Of a stretch of DNA of 36,364 bases, positions 1 through 7,425 are shown piece by piece. The DNA lies in the NCBI GenBank assembly GCA_017509155.1, contig JAFWQE010000197.1, positions 1 to 36,364 on the forward strand. Direction: 5' to 3'. The notes under the pieces were generated by a model, which worked only from the letters and a program-made list of their open reading frames with translations, ran no database searches and was not told the DNA's origin. Numbering within the stretch: position 1 is the first letter of the stretch; each line of letters begins with the position of its first letter. A program made the translations under genes and the position numbers. This DNA comes from Prevotella sp. GTDB lineage: Bacteria > Bacteroidota > Bacteroidia > Bacteroidales > Bacteroidaceae.

Positions 1-145
1 CCCAGGGCAACGCCCTGGGTACTATGGTCGTGTGTTACTAACGCCCTACAGGGGCAAAAGCGTTTTCCAGATGAAGATGAACAATTCTTTTGCCCATGCA
101 GGGCGTACATAGGCCATCATATAATACCCAGGGCGACGCCCTGGG
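1..145. repeat. Palindromic intergenic repeats (REP-like)
   Basis: Two copies of the palindrome CCCAGGGC-N3-GCCCTGGG lie at 1-19 and 127-145. Between them is an imperfect inverted repeat with 20-nt arms at 41-60 and 87-106 (two mismatches), built on GCCCT..AGGGGCAAAAG. The arrangement resembles extragenic palindromic repeat clusters. The rest of the stretch up to 359 contains no gene I can support. A patch at about 253-306 resembles the leader of the LRR gene at about 29884-29938 (GAAGCGG-AGAGGTGTT followed by CTCACCTCT). Confidence 0.6.
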
Positions 146-359
146 CTGGTTGCTGTTGGCCTTTCAGGCCGTCTTCTCCGCTAACCATTGAAAGCGTTGC
201 ATTCGTTGTCAATTGTATTGCCTATACAAATGTGTATAGTAGCCCTATGCAGGGAAGGCTGGGGAGGGTCTTGAAGCGGAAGAGGTGTTCTCTTACCTCT
301 CACCTCTAAAAAGTGGAGCAATGTGAAACATGCTAGACTTGAATATACGATAGTGAGGC

Positions 360-1616
360 TCAGCGCACCACTTTCTTTCCATTCATGACGTAGATGCCTT
401 TTCGAGCGGCACCTTGTACGCGGCGTCCCTGTAGGTCGTATGTAACTATTTTCTGCTCTGACTGAGTAGTCACATTCTCCACCTTGGTGGGGATTTGATG
501 CTTATACGTGAAGTAGCCGGGAGCGCTCGGGCCGCCATCAACACGGGCATACTCAGCATCGGTGTGATTCTCGTCGTAAGCAGTTCCCTGTGCGCCCACA
601 AGATGGGAGCATTTGGAAAACATTTGTCCTGATGTCTGCACATTGTCAGTTTTCCAGTTGCTTCCGCAATAGATGGTGGTTAGGCGGTTGCAATCATAGA
701 ACATGTAGGTCATGTTTGTCACGTTCCCCGTGTCGAAGCCACTCACATCAAGGCTCGTCAGGCCGCTGCAACCATAGAACATCGAGTACATGAGTGTCAC
801 GTTCTGCGTGTCGAAGCCGCTCACGTCAAGGCTCGTCAGGCCGCTGCAATCACAGAACATGCCGTACATGTCTGTCACGTTTCCCGTGTCGAAGCCGCTC
901 ACGTCAAGGCTCGTCAGGCCGCTGCAACCATTGAACATAACGCTCATGCCTGTCACGTTCTGCGTGTCGAAGCCGCTCACGTCAAGGCTCGTCAGGCCGC
1001 TGCAACTTTGGAACATGCCGCTTATTTCTGTCACGTTCTGGGTGTCAAAGCCGCTCACGTCAAGGCTTGTCAGGCGTCTGCAATTATAGAACATGCCGCC
1101 CATGTATGTCACGTTCTGCGTGTCGAAGCCGCTCACGTCAAGGCTCGTCAGGCCGCTGCAACCATAGAACATGCCGTCCATACTTGTCACGTTCCCCGTG
1201 TCGAAGCCGCTCACGTCAAGGCTTGTCAGGCCGCTGCAACCATTGAACATCCAGCTCATGCTTTCAACCTCTGACGTGTTCAGATACTTCATGTCTGTGA
1301 TTTCCTCAAGATTCTTTAAGCCAGAGAACCAGTAGGCCATGCTCTTGGGTTTCGTTTCGGAAAAAGTGGAAGCGAACACCACCTTGGTGATGTCGCCACC
1401 ATGGTCTGTGTACCATCCGGGCTTTGTGCCCCAGGGGAACCCGCCCTCGGGGATAGCGTATACGGTTCCACCTGTCCTGTTGTCCTGGTTGTTGTCGTAA
1501 TAGAACGTCAGGGTTCCGTTTTTGTAGAAAGCATAGGATACCTGCGCCGACACATGCGTCGATGCCATAAGCATCAGCATCAGAGCGGCGGTCAGGATAA
1601 ACGATTTCTTTGTCAT
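360..1616 (-). CDS. BspA-like leucine-rich repeat surface protein (DUF285 type)
   Basis: Predicted secreted or surface protein of 418 residues. No enzymatic role is visible; family members are linked to adhesion and protein binding. Residues 1-25 form a signal peptide (hydrophobic LTAALMLMLMAS, then VSAQ). An N-terminal segment with LTFYYDNNQ and GWYTD is followed by a repeat block at about 117-299, with seven units of 26 residues built on LTSLDVSGFDT.NVT.M..MF. The C-terminus (YDLQGRRV...KGIYVMNGKKVVR) resembles the sorting-type tail common in Prevotella secreted proteins; export by type IX secretion is inference. The reading frame extends 30 codons further upstream, but a promoter lies inside that extension and an AAAAGAAGAAG leader precedes this ATG, so the shorter start is chosen. 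A related protein starts at 35036. Confidence 0.85.
   Translation of the reverse strand: MTKKSFILTAALMLMLMASTHVSAQVSYAFYKNGTLTFYYDNNQDNRTGGTVYAIPEGGFPWGTKPGWYTDHGGDITKVVFASTFSETKPKSMAYWFSGLKNLEEITDMKYLNTSEVESMSWMFNGCSGLTSLDVSGFDTGNVTSMDGMFYGCSGLTSLDVSGFDTQNVTYMGGMFYNCRRLTSLDVSGFDTQNVTEISGMFQSCSGLTSLDVSGFDTQNVTGMSVMFNGCSGLTSLDVSGFDTGNVTDMYGMFCDCSGLTSLDVSGFDTQNVTLMYSMFYGCSGLTSLDVSGFDTGNVTNMTYMFYDCNRLTTIYCGSNWKTDNVQTSGQMFSKCSHLVGAQGTAYDENHTDAEYARVDGGPSAPGYFTYKHQIPTKVENVTTQSEQKIVTYDLQGRRVQGAARKGIYVMNGKKVVR
720..1265 (-). repeat. Seven tandem 78-bp coding repeats
   Basis: Seven near-identical 78-bp units (26 codons) lie inside the BspA-like gene. Unit-to-unit variation is concentrated in a few codons around GNVT/QNVT and the residues before MF. 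The conserved stretch around CTCGTCAGGCCGCTGCA recurs every 78 bp. Such high DNA identity points to recent unit duplication or homogenisation and makes copy number variation likely. Confidence 0.85.
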
Positions 1617-1674
1617 GTCTTCTTCTTTTAATGGTTTGTGAATGAAGTAAAGATCTCTTGTTTTTTTGCGATTG

Positions 1675-1706
1675 CAAATGTAGCGTTTTTTTCGGAAACA
1701 AAGCAA
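1675..1706 (-). promoter_or_regulatory. Promoter of the left BspA-like gene
   Basis: Read on the minus strand, TACATTTG at 1682-1675 matches the Bacteroidota -7 element TAnnTTTG. A TTG at 1706-1704 sits 21 bp upstream as a candidate -33 element. The predicted transcript start is about 1669, giving a leader of about 50 nt before the ATG at 1616. Confidence 0.5.
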
Positions 1707-1869
1707 GGATTAGCGCCTTTTTAAGATGGGTTAACTCATTTTCGGCTGAGGAGTTGCAGGCGCTTCGGTGCTATGGTGGTGCGGACGGTGGTCTTGGCGC
1801 GTGGAAAAGGCAAGGCAGGTATGCGGTTGTGATGCACCAAGAAAGTGAGCGCTCCCTCGAAAATCGCCA

Positions 1870-2034
1870 ATAACAAAGGGCGAAAACGGCGGATGGGGGC
1901 GGCAAAAGCGGCGGTTTGTCGGAACAAAACCAATGGAATCGTTCGACGAAATCAATGGAATTGTTGAACGAAATCAATGGAATTGTTCAACGATTTCAAT
2001 GGAATCGTTTCGCGAAACTGGCGGTTTTGTTTGT
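1870..2034. repeat. Dispersed intergenic repeat, partial copy A, with 22-bp units
   Basis: Four consecutive 22-bp units built on AATCAATGGAATCGTTGAACG lie at 1927-1948, 1949-1970, 1971-1992 and 1993-2014. They are preceded by GGCGAAAACGGCGGATGG-like sequence and followed by GCGAAACTGGCGGTTTTG. The same element occurs almost complete at 19181-19485 and 29232-29537. This copy lacks the right-hand part of the other two. Short open frames across it look like by-products of the repeat, so no gene is called between 1617 and 2253. Confidence 0.75.
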
Positions 2035-2100
2035 TTTTTCTGGCGTTTTTCTTCAGTTTTTCTGGCGTTTTTCTTCACTTTGTTTGGCGTTCTTTTTTTG
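2035..2100. repeat. T-rich 22-bp tandem repeat, three units
   Basis: Three units of 22 bp (2035-2056, 2057-2078, 2079-2100) are built on TTTTTCTGGCGTTTTTCTTCA. They directly follow the other 22-bp array and share its period. A perfect 8-bp hairpin, GAAGCGGC-GGT-GCCGCTTC, follows at 2103-2121; it has no T-tract on either exit side and is not called a terminator. Confidence 0.7.
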
Positions 2101-2172
2101 TGGAAGCGGCGGTGCCGCTTCGTACGCCGAGCCAGAAGGAGGATGAAAGGCGATGGGGCTGCAAGAAAAGAA

Positions 2173-2204
2173 GGCCGCCGCAGGTTGGCTTTCCTGCGAC
2201 GGCC
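2173..2204 (-). terminator. Intrinsic terminator of the xylan operon
   Basis: On the minus strand an 11-12 bp GC-rich stem (GGCCGTCGCAGG pairing with CCTGCGGCGGCC, one G-T pair) with an 8-nt loop is followed by CTTCTTTTCTT. It lies about 50 bp beyond the stop codon of the GH43 gene, the last gene of the leftward operon. Confidence 0.75.
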
Positions 2205-2253
2205 CATTCATAAATTCTCAAATTCGTGACAGAAAAAACCACGAAGTCGCGGC

Positions 2254-3219
2254 TTATTCGCTCTTCATCGTGATGATGTTTCCGTCGGCGTCGTACTCCA
2301 GTGGCATGATCTTCATGGAGCGGAGCCAGGTGCGGCCGCCGCTGGGCACGCTGTCGTGATGGAGCAGATACCATTTGCCGTTGTACTCAACGATGCTGTG
2401 ATGGGTGGTCCATCCAACGACGGGCTCCAGGATTTTCCCCTTGAAGGTGAACGGTCCGTAGGGGTTGTCGCCCACGGCATAGCACAGGAAGTGGCTGTCG
2501 CCGGTAGAGTAGCTGAAGTAGTATTTGCCGTTGTATTTGTGCATCCACGATGCCTCGAAGAAGCGGCAGGGGTTGCTGGCGGCCAGCTCCTCGCCGTTGT
2601 CGTCGACGATGAGCACGGGCCTGGCCTCCTCGGCAAACTGCAGCACGTCGTCGGTCATCTTGGCCACGCGCGGCGGGATGGCTTTCTCGTCGCCCTCGGG
2701 CAGGTGAGCGTTCTCCAGGTGCTTGCCGCGACGGTCGTAGCGCTGCAGCTGTCCGCCCCAGATGCCGCCGAAATAGCAGTAGATTTGTCCGTCGTCGTCC
2801 TTGAACACACATGGGTCGATGGAGTAGGAACCGCGAATGGGGTCGGCCATCGGTGTGAAGGGACCCTCGGGGCTGTCGGCCACGGCCACGCCCAGATGGA
2901 ACACGTCGGTCTTGTCCTTCATGCTGAAGATGAGGTAGTATTTGCCGTCTTTTTCCACCACGTCGTTGTCCCAGAGCTGGCGTCCAGCCCATGGAATGAC
3001 GTCGGTAGAAAGGATGCAGCCCAGGTCGGTGGCCTCACCGCTGTCGGGGTCGTCGAGACGGAACACGTGGTAGTCCTTCATGTTGAAGTGGTCGCCGTTG
3101 TCGTTTTCGGGTATGCCACTCTCCCAGTCGTGCGAGGGGTAGATGTAGAGCTTGCCGTTGAAGACGTTGGCCGACGGGTCGGCCATGTAGTCGGATGGGA
3201 AAAGATACCTTGCTTTCAT
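2254..3219 (-). CDS. xynB: GH43 beta-xylosidase / alpha-L-arabinofuranosidase (Xsa/XynB type)
   Basis: Predicted cytoplasmic exo-enzyme of 321 residues that releases xylose and/or arabinose from short xylo-oligosaccharides. It has the five-bladed propeller sequence pattern of GH43, close to the Xsa/XynB type (subfamily 1). Visible catalytic residues are the general base D14 in YMADPS, the pKa-modulating D135 in YSIDPCV and the general acid E222 in FFEASW. The H273-H274 pair in TTHHSI and a typical length of about 320 residues also fit. There is no signal peptide, which suits an enzyme acting on imported products. The start follows an AAAAAAGAAAGAAA leader. It is the last gene of the leftward operon, 155 bp after GH10, with an imperfect inverted repeat in the gap and a terminator downstream. 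The xylosidase versus arabinofuranosidase balance cannot be read from sequence. Confidence 0.9.
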   Translation of the reverse strand: MKARYLFPSDYMADPSANVFNGKLYIYPSHDWESGIPENDNGDHFNMKDYHVFRLDDPDSGEATDLGCILSTDVIPWAGRQLWDNDVVEKDGKYYLIFSMKDKTDVFHLGVAVADSPEGPFTPMADPIRGSYSIDPCVFKDDDGQIYCYFGGIWGGQLQRYDRRGKHLENAHLPEGDEKAIPPRVAKMTDDVLQFAEEARPVLIVDDNGEELAASNPCRFFEASWMHKYNGKYYFSYSTGDSHFLCYAVGDNPYGPFTFKGKILEPVVGWTTHHSIVEYNGKWYLLHHDSVPSGGRTWLRSMKIMPLEYDADGNIITMKSE

Positions 3220-3238
3220 TTTCTTTCTTTTTTATGGA

Positions 3239-3361
3239 AGGAGTTTCAGGTGTTCAGGAGTTGCGGGAGTTGCAGGCGACAGACTTGTGCGTCGCAAAAA
3301 GAAACCTGCGCGCAATGCTGCCGTCTGCAACCCCTGCAGCTCATGCACTTCTGTAGCTCCT
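3239..3361. repeat. Degenerate AGGAGTT-family inverted repeat
   Basis: Arms at 3239-3274 and 3326-3361 match at 27 of 36 positions when one is reverse-complemented, leaving a 51-nt loop. The arms are made of AGGAGTT-like 9-bp words. It lies inside the operon between the GH10 stop and the GH43 start, and related, much better conserved inverted repeats occur at 21227-21346 and 27040-27302. Confidence 0.5.
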
Positions 3362-3374
3362 CATGGTTAAACAA

Positions 3375-4481
3375 CTATTTGAACATTTTCATGATTTTCT
3401 TCACGACCGGCTTTGCCTTGTACCTGCGGTCGAAGAGCAGGGGATAGGCCGTGCGCCCTTTCACGGGCCAGTCGTTGTGCCACGAGTCGCCGTCGCCTAC
3501 GCCCCAGAGGCATACGCGGACAATGTTGTCGCGGTATTTGTTGTAGATGCGGAAGAACTCTGTCCAGCGCTCGTCCATCAGTCGCTGCACGTCCTTGGGC
3601 ACGCCGTTGGTGTAGGGGTTGAGCGCCTTGTTGTATTCAAAGTTCTGCTCCACCGATGCGCCGCCGAAGTTCTCAGGGGCCGGCAGCATGTTGAGGTCGA
3701 GCTCGGTGATGGACACCTTCATTCCCACGCCGATGAACGCCTTGATGGAGGCCTCCAGCTCCTCAGTCTCGGGCCAGTCGAGTCCGTTGTGGCTCTGCAT
3801 GCCCACGCCGTCTATGCGGCAGCCTCTGTCGCGAAGGAGCCTCACAAGGTTACAAACGGAGTTGCGCCTGCCGGGTTTGAACATCGAGTAGTCGTTGTAG
3901 TAGAGCTCGGCATCGGGGTCGGCCTCGTGGGCAAACTTGAAGGCGAGCACGATGTATTCGGGACCGATGGCCTCGAACCACGGTGTCTGGCGCATCCTTC
4001 CGTCGTCTTCGAGGGCCTCGTTCACCACGTCCCACGACTTGATGCGCCCCTTGTAGCGGCCCACCACGGCGTAGATGTGGTTGCGCATGCGGTTGATCAT
4101 CTCCTCGCGGGTGGGCTTCTTGCCGCCCTTGCCCTCCTTCATCCACTGAGGCATCTGGCTGTGCCACACGAGGCAATGCCCGTGGATGGTCATGCCGTTG
4201 CGCTCGGCGAAGCTGACGAAGGCGTCGGCATCGTTCCAGTAGAACTGCCCTTCGTGCGGCTGTATCTCCTCCGCCTTCATGCAGTTCTCGGCCACCACGT
4301 TGTTGAAGTGCTGGCAGATGACCTTTGCGGCGGCGGGATTCAGACCGTTCACCTGGTCCGTATTCACGGCCACGCTCACGTCGAAATAGCGGCCCAGCAC
4401 GTCCTTCAGGCCCTTCTTGGCCACCGCCTGCACTGTGAGTGACAGCAGCAGGACGGCGGCGAGAATATGTCTTTGTCTCAT
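3375..4481 (-). CDS. xynA: GH10 endo-1,4-beta-xylanase
   Basis: Secreted endo-xylanase of 368 residues that cleaves the beta-1,4-xylan backbone with retention of configuration. Residues 1-21 form a signal peptide (ILAAVLLLSLTVQAVA) without a lipobox, suggesting the periplasm or export. The rest is a single GH10 barrel with no carbohydrate-binding module. The acid/base E155 is in WDVVNEA and the nucleophile E260 is in SITELDLN. HGHCLVWHSQMP and YYNDYSM are further family signatures. The stop-to-start gap to the preceding symporter gene is 21 bp, so the two are co-transcribed. The order symporter-GH10-GH43 matches what I recall of xynD-xynA-xynB in Prevotella bryantii, hence the symbol; orthology was not tested. 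Confidence 0.95.
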   Translation of the reverse strand: MRQRHILAAVLLLSLTVQAVAKKGLKDVLGRYFDVSVAVNTDQVNGLNPAAAKVICQHFNNVVAENCMKAEEIQPHEGQFYWNDADAFVSFAERNGMTIHGHCLVWHSQMPQWMKEGKGGKKPTREEMINRMRNHIYAVVGRYKGRIKSWDVVNEALEDDGRMRQTPWFEAIGPEYIVLAFKFAHEADPDAELYYNDYSMFKPGRRNSVCNLVRLLRDRGCRIDGVGMQSHNGLDWPETEELEASIKAFIGVGMKVSITELDLNMLPAPENFGGASVEQNFEYNKALNPYTNGVPKDVQRLMDERWTEFFRIYNKYRDNIVRVCLWGVGDGDSWHNDWPVKGRTAYPLLFDRRYKAKPVVKKIMKMFK

Positions 4482-4502
4482 ACGGTCTGAGGGGGTTGCG
4501 GG

Positions 4503-5900
4503 TTACTTGTTACGTTCCTCTATCTCCATGTTGATCTTGTCGATGACCTCGTCGGTGAGTTCATACTTTGAGATGATGAACATGGCGAGCAGCAGGAGGA
4601 TGGCCGGGATGACGCAAACCAACCAGAGGATGCCCTCTTCTGCCATTGGCGTCTGGTCGATGACCTTGCTGTTGTAGCCCACATAGGCCAGGACGGCAGG
4701 GCCAACAATGCTTCCGAAAGTCATGCCTGCCTTGAAGAACAGACCTGTCAGCGCATTGACGATACCCGAGATGCGGCGGCCGGTGGTGTACTCACCATAG
4801 GAAATGACCTCGGGAACCAGTGCCCACATGTAGCCAGTGGCCACGATGACGCCAGTGCTCTTGATGAACTGAGCCACGTAGATCATCGTCATGCTGGGGC
4901 TTTCCATCTTGGAAATGACGTACAGCATTGCCATACCGATGACGGCGGCACCGAGGAATATGTAGAACATGTTCTTCTTTCCGAACATGCGCTTGAACCA
5001 GGGAACCAATGGCATGAAGATGAATGCCGGAATTGATCCCAGGGCCATGAACACCGACAGTTCCTGTGCCGAGCCGTGCAGATTGCTGTTCATGAAGTAG
5101 GCGCCTGCGGCATTGCCTACCGACATCATGGCGAAAGCGGTGATGAAGAAGAAGGCAAGCACGCGCAGAGGGCGGTTGCGCAGGAACTCCATCCACAGGT
5201 CGCTCACCTTCACGTTTTCGGTGGCTTTCTCATCCATCACCACACGTTCCTTGCACTGAGAGAAGCAGAACACAAGCAGGCAGAAGCCGGCAATGGCGTA
5301 GATGGTCATCGTGGTGAACCATGCAGACGGGTCTTTGGGAAGACTGTCAGAGGGAGCACCGGCAATCAAGGCGATGAACAGAGGGAGGCCAGAGTTCACT
5401 GCCAGACCGCCAAGGTTGGCCATGAACATGCGCACCGACGTAAGAATGGTGATCTCGTCGGTGTCGCGGGTCAGCGAAGAGTTGAGGGCTCCGTAAGGCA
5501 CATTGATGAATGTGTAGAGCAACTGCATGGAAATGTAGGTCACATACGCGTAGATGAGCGACGGGGCAAAACCATTGTAGAAGCATAAAATGGCAAATCC
5601 TGAAAGGGGAATGCCCACATAAAGCAGATACGAACGGTATTTTCCGTAGCGCGGGTTGCTCTTGTCAATCAGCGCACCTACGATGGGGTCCCAGATGACG
5701 TTTGCGACATTGCCCACAAAAAACATCACTGCCACAGCCGAAGGAGTGAGCCCGTAGATGTCGGTGTAGAAGAACAACAGGTAAGTGCAGATGACCTGAA
5801 AGATGAGGTTTTGTGCAAGGTCACCGGAACCAAAGCCGATGCGCTGCAACCAGTTGAGTTTGTAGAAGCCCTTGGCTTCCATGTTCATGTTTGTTGCCAT
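4503..5900 (-). CDS. xynD: GPH-family sugar:cation symporter 1 (XynD-like)
   Basis: Inner-membrane transporter of 465 residues in the glycoside-pentoside-hexuronide family (MFS fold, about 12 membrane segments), probably importing xylose or xylo-oligosaccharides with a cation. Signatures are the N-terminal GFGSGDLAQNLIFQ motif and the loop 2-3 motif DPIVGALIDKSNPRYGKYR. The first codon overlaps the end of the preceding symporter gene by 16 bp (5885-5900), suggesting translational coupling. Internal ATGs at 5888 and 5882 are alternative starts. The next gene, GH10, begins 21 bp after its stop. Substrate is inferred from the neighbours only. Confidence 0.9.
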   Translation of the reverse strand: MATNMNMEAKGFYKLNWLQRIGFGSGDLAQNLIFQVICTYLLFFYTDIYGLTPSAVAVMFFVGNVANVIWDPIVGALIDKSNPRYGKYRSYLLYVGIPLSGFAILCFYNGFAPSLIYAYVTYISMQLLYTFINVPYGALNSSLTRDTDEITILTSVRMFMANLGGLAVNSGLPLFIALIAGAPSDSLPKDPSAWFTTMTIYAIAGFCLLVFCFSQCKERVVMDEKATENVKVSDLWMEFLRNRPLRVLAFFFITAFAMMSVGNAAGAYFMNSNLHGSAQELSVFMALGSIPAFIFMPLVPWFKRMFGKKNMFYIFLGAAVIGMAMLYVISKMESPSMTMIYVAQFIKSTGVIVATGYMWALVPEVISYGEYTTGRRISGIVNALTGLFFKAGMTFGSIVGPAVLAYVGYNSKVIDQTPMAEEGILWLVCVIPAILLLLAMFIISKYELTDEVIDKINMEIEERNK

Positions 5901-7354
5901 AATTCTTTATTATTTGTTGTTTTAAGTTTTTCTAATGAACGGCGGGCCTCCAGCTCGGCCTGCATCTTCTCGTTGAAGGTCTTGGTAATGGGATACTGCC
6001 AGATGGCGATGACGCTTCCCGCGAGGAGCACCGCCGGAATGATGCTTGCGGCGAGGCGGATGCCCTGGATGGCCGACTGAGACTGAACGCCCGAGCTTGC
6101 CGACTGGTAGCCGAAGGCAGACAGCAACAGGCCCGCAATGGCGGCGCCGATGCCCATGCCGCCCTTCAAGGCGAACACGATGCCTGAGAAACAGAAGCCC
6201 GTGGCGCGACGGTGATGGGTGTACTCCACGTAGTCGGCACTGTCGGCAACCATCGCCCAGAGCAGCGGAATGGTGGGGGCAAAGACCAGGCTGCGCAGCG
6301 CGCACAGCACGAAAACCAGCAACGGACTCTCGGGCGAAGCCATGTAGAACATCGCCGTGAGGACCGTGAACAGCGACAGGCCCACGAGAAACGTGGTGCG
6401 CTTGCCGTAGCGGTTGGCAAAGAAAGACGAGAGGAAGAGAATGCCAAAGAACTGTACCACGGCATTCAGCGTGTTGAAGACAGAGAAGCCCACCGTGTAG
6501 GCTTCGCTGGGAGAAACGTCGAAGCCAAAGCGCGAAAGCATGGATGCCAGCGCCTGAGCGTCGAGATAATCCTGGAAATAATAGTTCATCGACGAGCTCC
6601 AGAGGGCAAGCGTGATGTAGAGAATCAATGTGAGGAAGAACATGCAGCGCCACGGTGCGCAGCCAAAGGTCTTGCGCACGTCCTCGCTGATGCTCATCTT
6701 CTGCTGCTGGGGAGGCGAGATTCGCTCGCGGGTGGTGAAGAAGGCGATGAGGCTGAACAGGCACACGAAGATGGCAAAGAGGCCGATGGTGCACGTCCAT
6801 CCGCGCTCATCGTTGCCGCCGCCGAAGCGGCTTACCAACGGCAGCGTGAGGCCCTGAACCACGAACTGTGCCACCGCCGCAGCCACAAAGCGGAATGTGT
6901 TGATGCTGTTGCGCTCGCGAGGGTCGCCCGACATGACGCCGCCCAGCGATGCGTAGGGCGTGTTGTTGAACCCGTAGAAGGCGAGCATCAGCACGTAGCT
7001 GATGGTGGCATAGACGGCAACAAGCGTCTTGTCGTGGATGCCGGGGTTGTGGAAGGCCAGGAAATAGAAGACGCTGAACGGCACGGCTGTCCACAGCAGC
7101 CACGGACGATACTTTCCCCAGCGCGTGTGGGTGCGGTCGGTGACGATGCCCACCAGCGGGTCGATGAACGCACTGGCCAGCGGAGCAAACAGCAACACGG
7201 TGCCCGCGATGGTGCCATCCAGCCCGAAGATGTCGGTATAGAACTTCAGCTGGTAGACCATCATGATCTGAAAGACAAGGTTGGCGGACACATCACCCAG
7301 TGAATAGCCCACCTTCTCGCCTACAGAAATGCTCTGTCCGGTTGCTTTCTTCAT
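5885..7354 (-). CDS. GPH-family sugar:cation symporter 2
   Basis: Second glycoside-pentoside-hexuronide symporter, 489 residues, about 12 membrane segments. It has the same N-terminal pattern (YSLGDVSANLVFQ) and the DPLVGIVTDRTHTRWGKYR loop motif, but the two proteins are clearly diverged, not a recent duplication. Tandem non-identical symporters suggest different substrates, for example neutral xylo-oligosaccharides versus aldouronates; this is inference. A GTAAGGAAAA leader precedes the ATG. The gene is 71 bp downstream of the esterase, and a terminator-like hairpin lies in that gap, so its expression may be reduced relative to the first gene. Confidence 0.88.
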   Translation of the reverse strand: MKKATGQSISVGEKVGYSLGDVSANLVFQIMMVYQLKFYTDIFGLDGTIAGTVLLFAPLASAFIDPLVGIVTDRTHTRWGKYRPWLLWTAVPFSVFYFLAFHNPGIHDKTLVAVYATISYVLMLAFYGFNNTPYASLGGVMSGDPRERNSINTFRFVAAAVAQFVVQGLTLPLVSRFGGGNDERGWTCTIGLFAIFVCLFSLIAFFTTRERISPPQQQKMSISEDVRKTFGCAPWRCMFFLTLILYITLALWSSSMNYYFQDYLDAQALASMLSRFGFDVSPSEAYTVGFSVFNTLNAVVQFFGILFLSSFFANRYGKRTTFLVGLSLFTVLTAMFYMASPESPLLVFVLCALRSLVFAPTIPLLWAMVADSADYVEYTHHRRATGFCFSGIVFALKGGMGIGAAIAGLLLSAFGYQSASSGVQSQSAIQGIRLAASIIPAVLLAGSVIAIWQYPITKTFNEKMQAELEARRSLEKLKTTNNKELWQQT

Positions 7355-7384
7355 TTTTCCTTACCCCTGATATAAACAGGAAAA

Positions 7385-7418
7385 GGCCTGAGCCACCATA
7401 GACATGGCGGTTCAGGCC
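7385..7418 (-). terminator. Terminator-like hairpin inside the xylan operon
   Basis: On the minus strand a 14-bp stem (GGCCTGAACCGCCA with TGGTGGCTCAGGCC, two mismatches, 6-nt loop TGTCTA) is followed by TTTTCC. It lies between the esterase stop and the start of symporter 2. With a short T-tract it may act as a partial terminator or an mRNA processing/stability element that sets esterase above the downstream genes. Confidence 0.55.
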
Positions 7419-7425
7419 GTTGTTG

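Noticed and set aside
1617-1706. Longer start for the left BspA-like protein
   Set aside because: The promoter -7 box lies within the extension, and the signal peptide starts at the internal methionine.
2103-2121. Terminator at the GAAGCGGC hairpin
   Set aside because: The T-run lies before the hairpin on the plus strand, and A residues follow it on the minus strand, so neither direction gives a stem followed by T.
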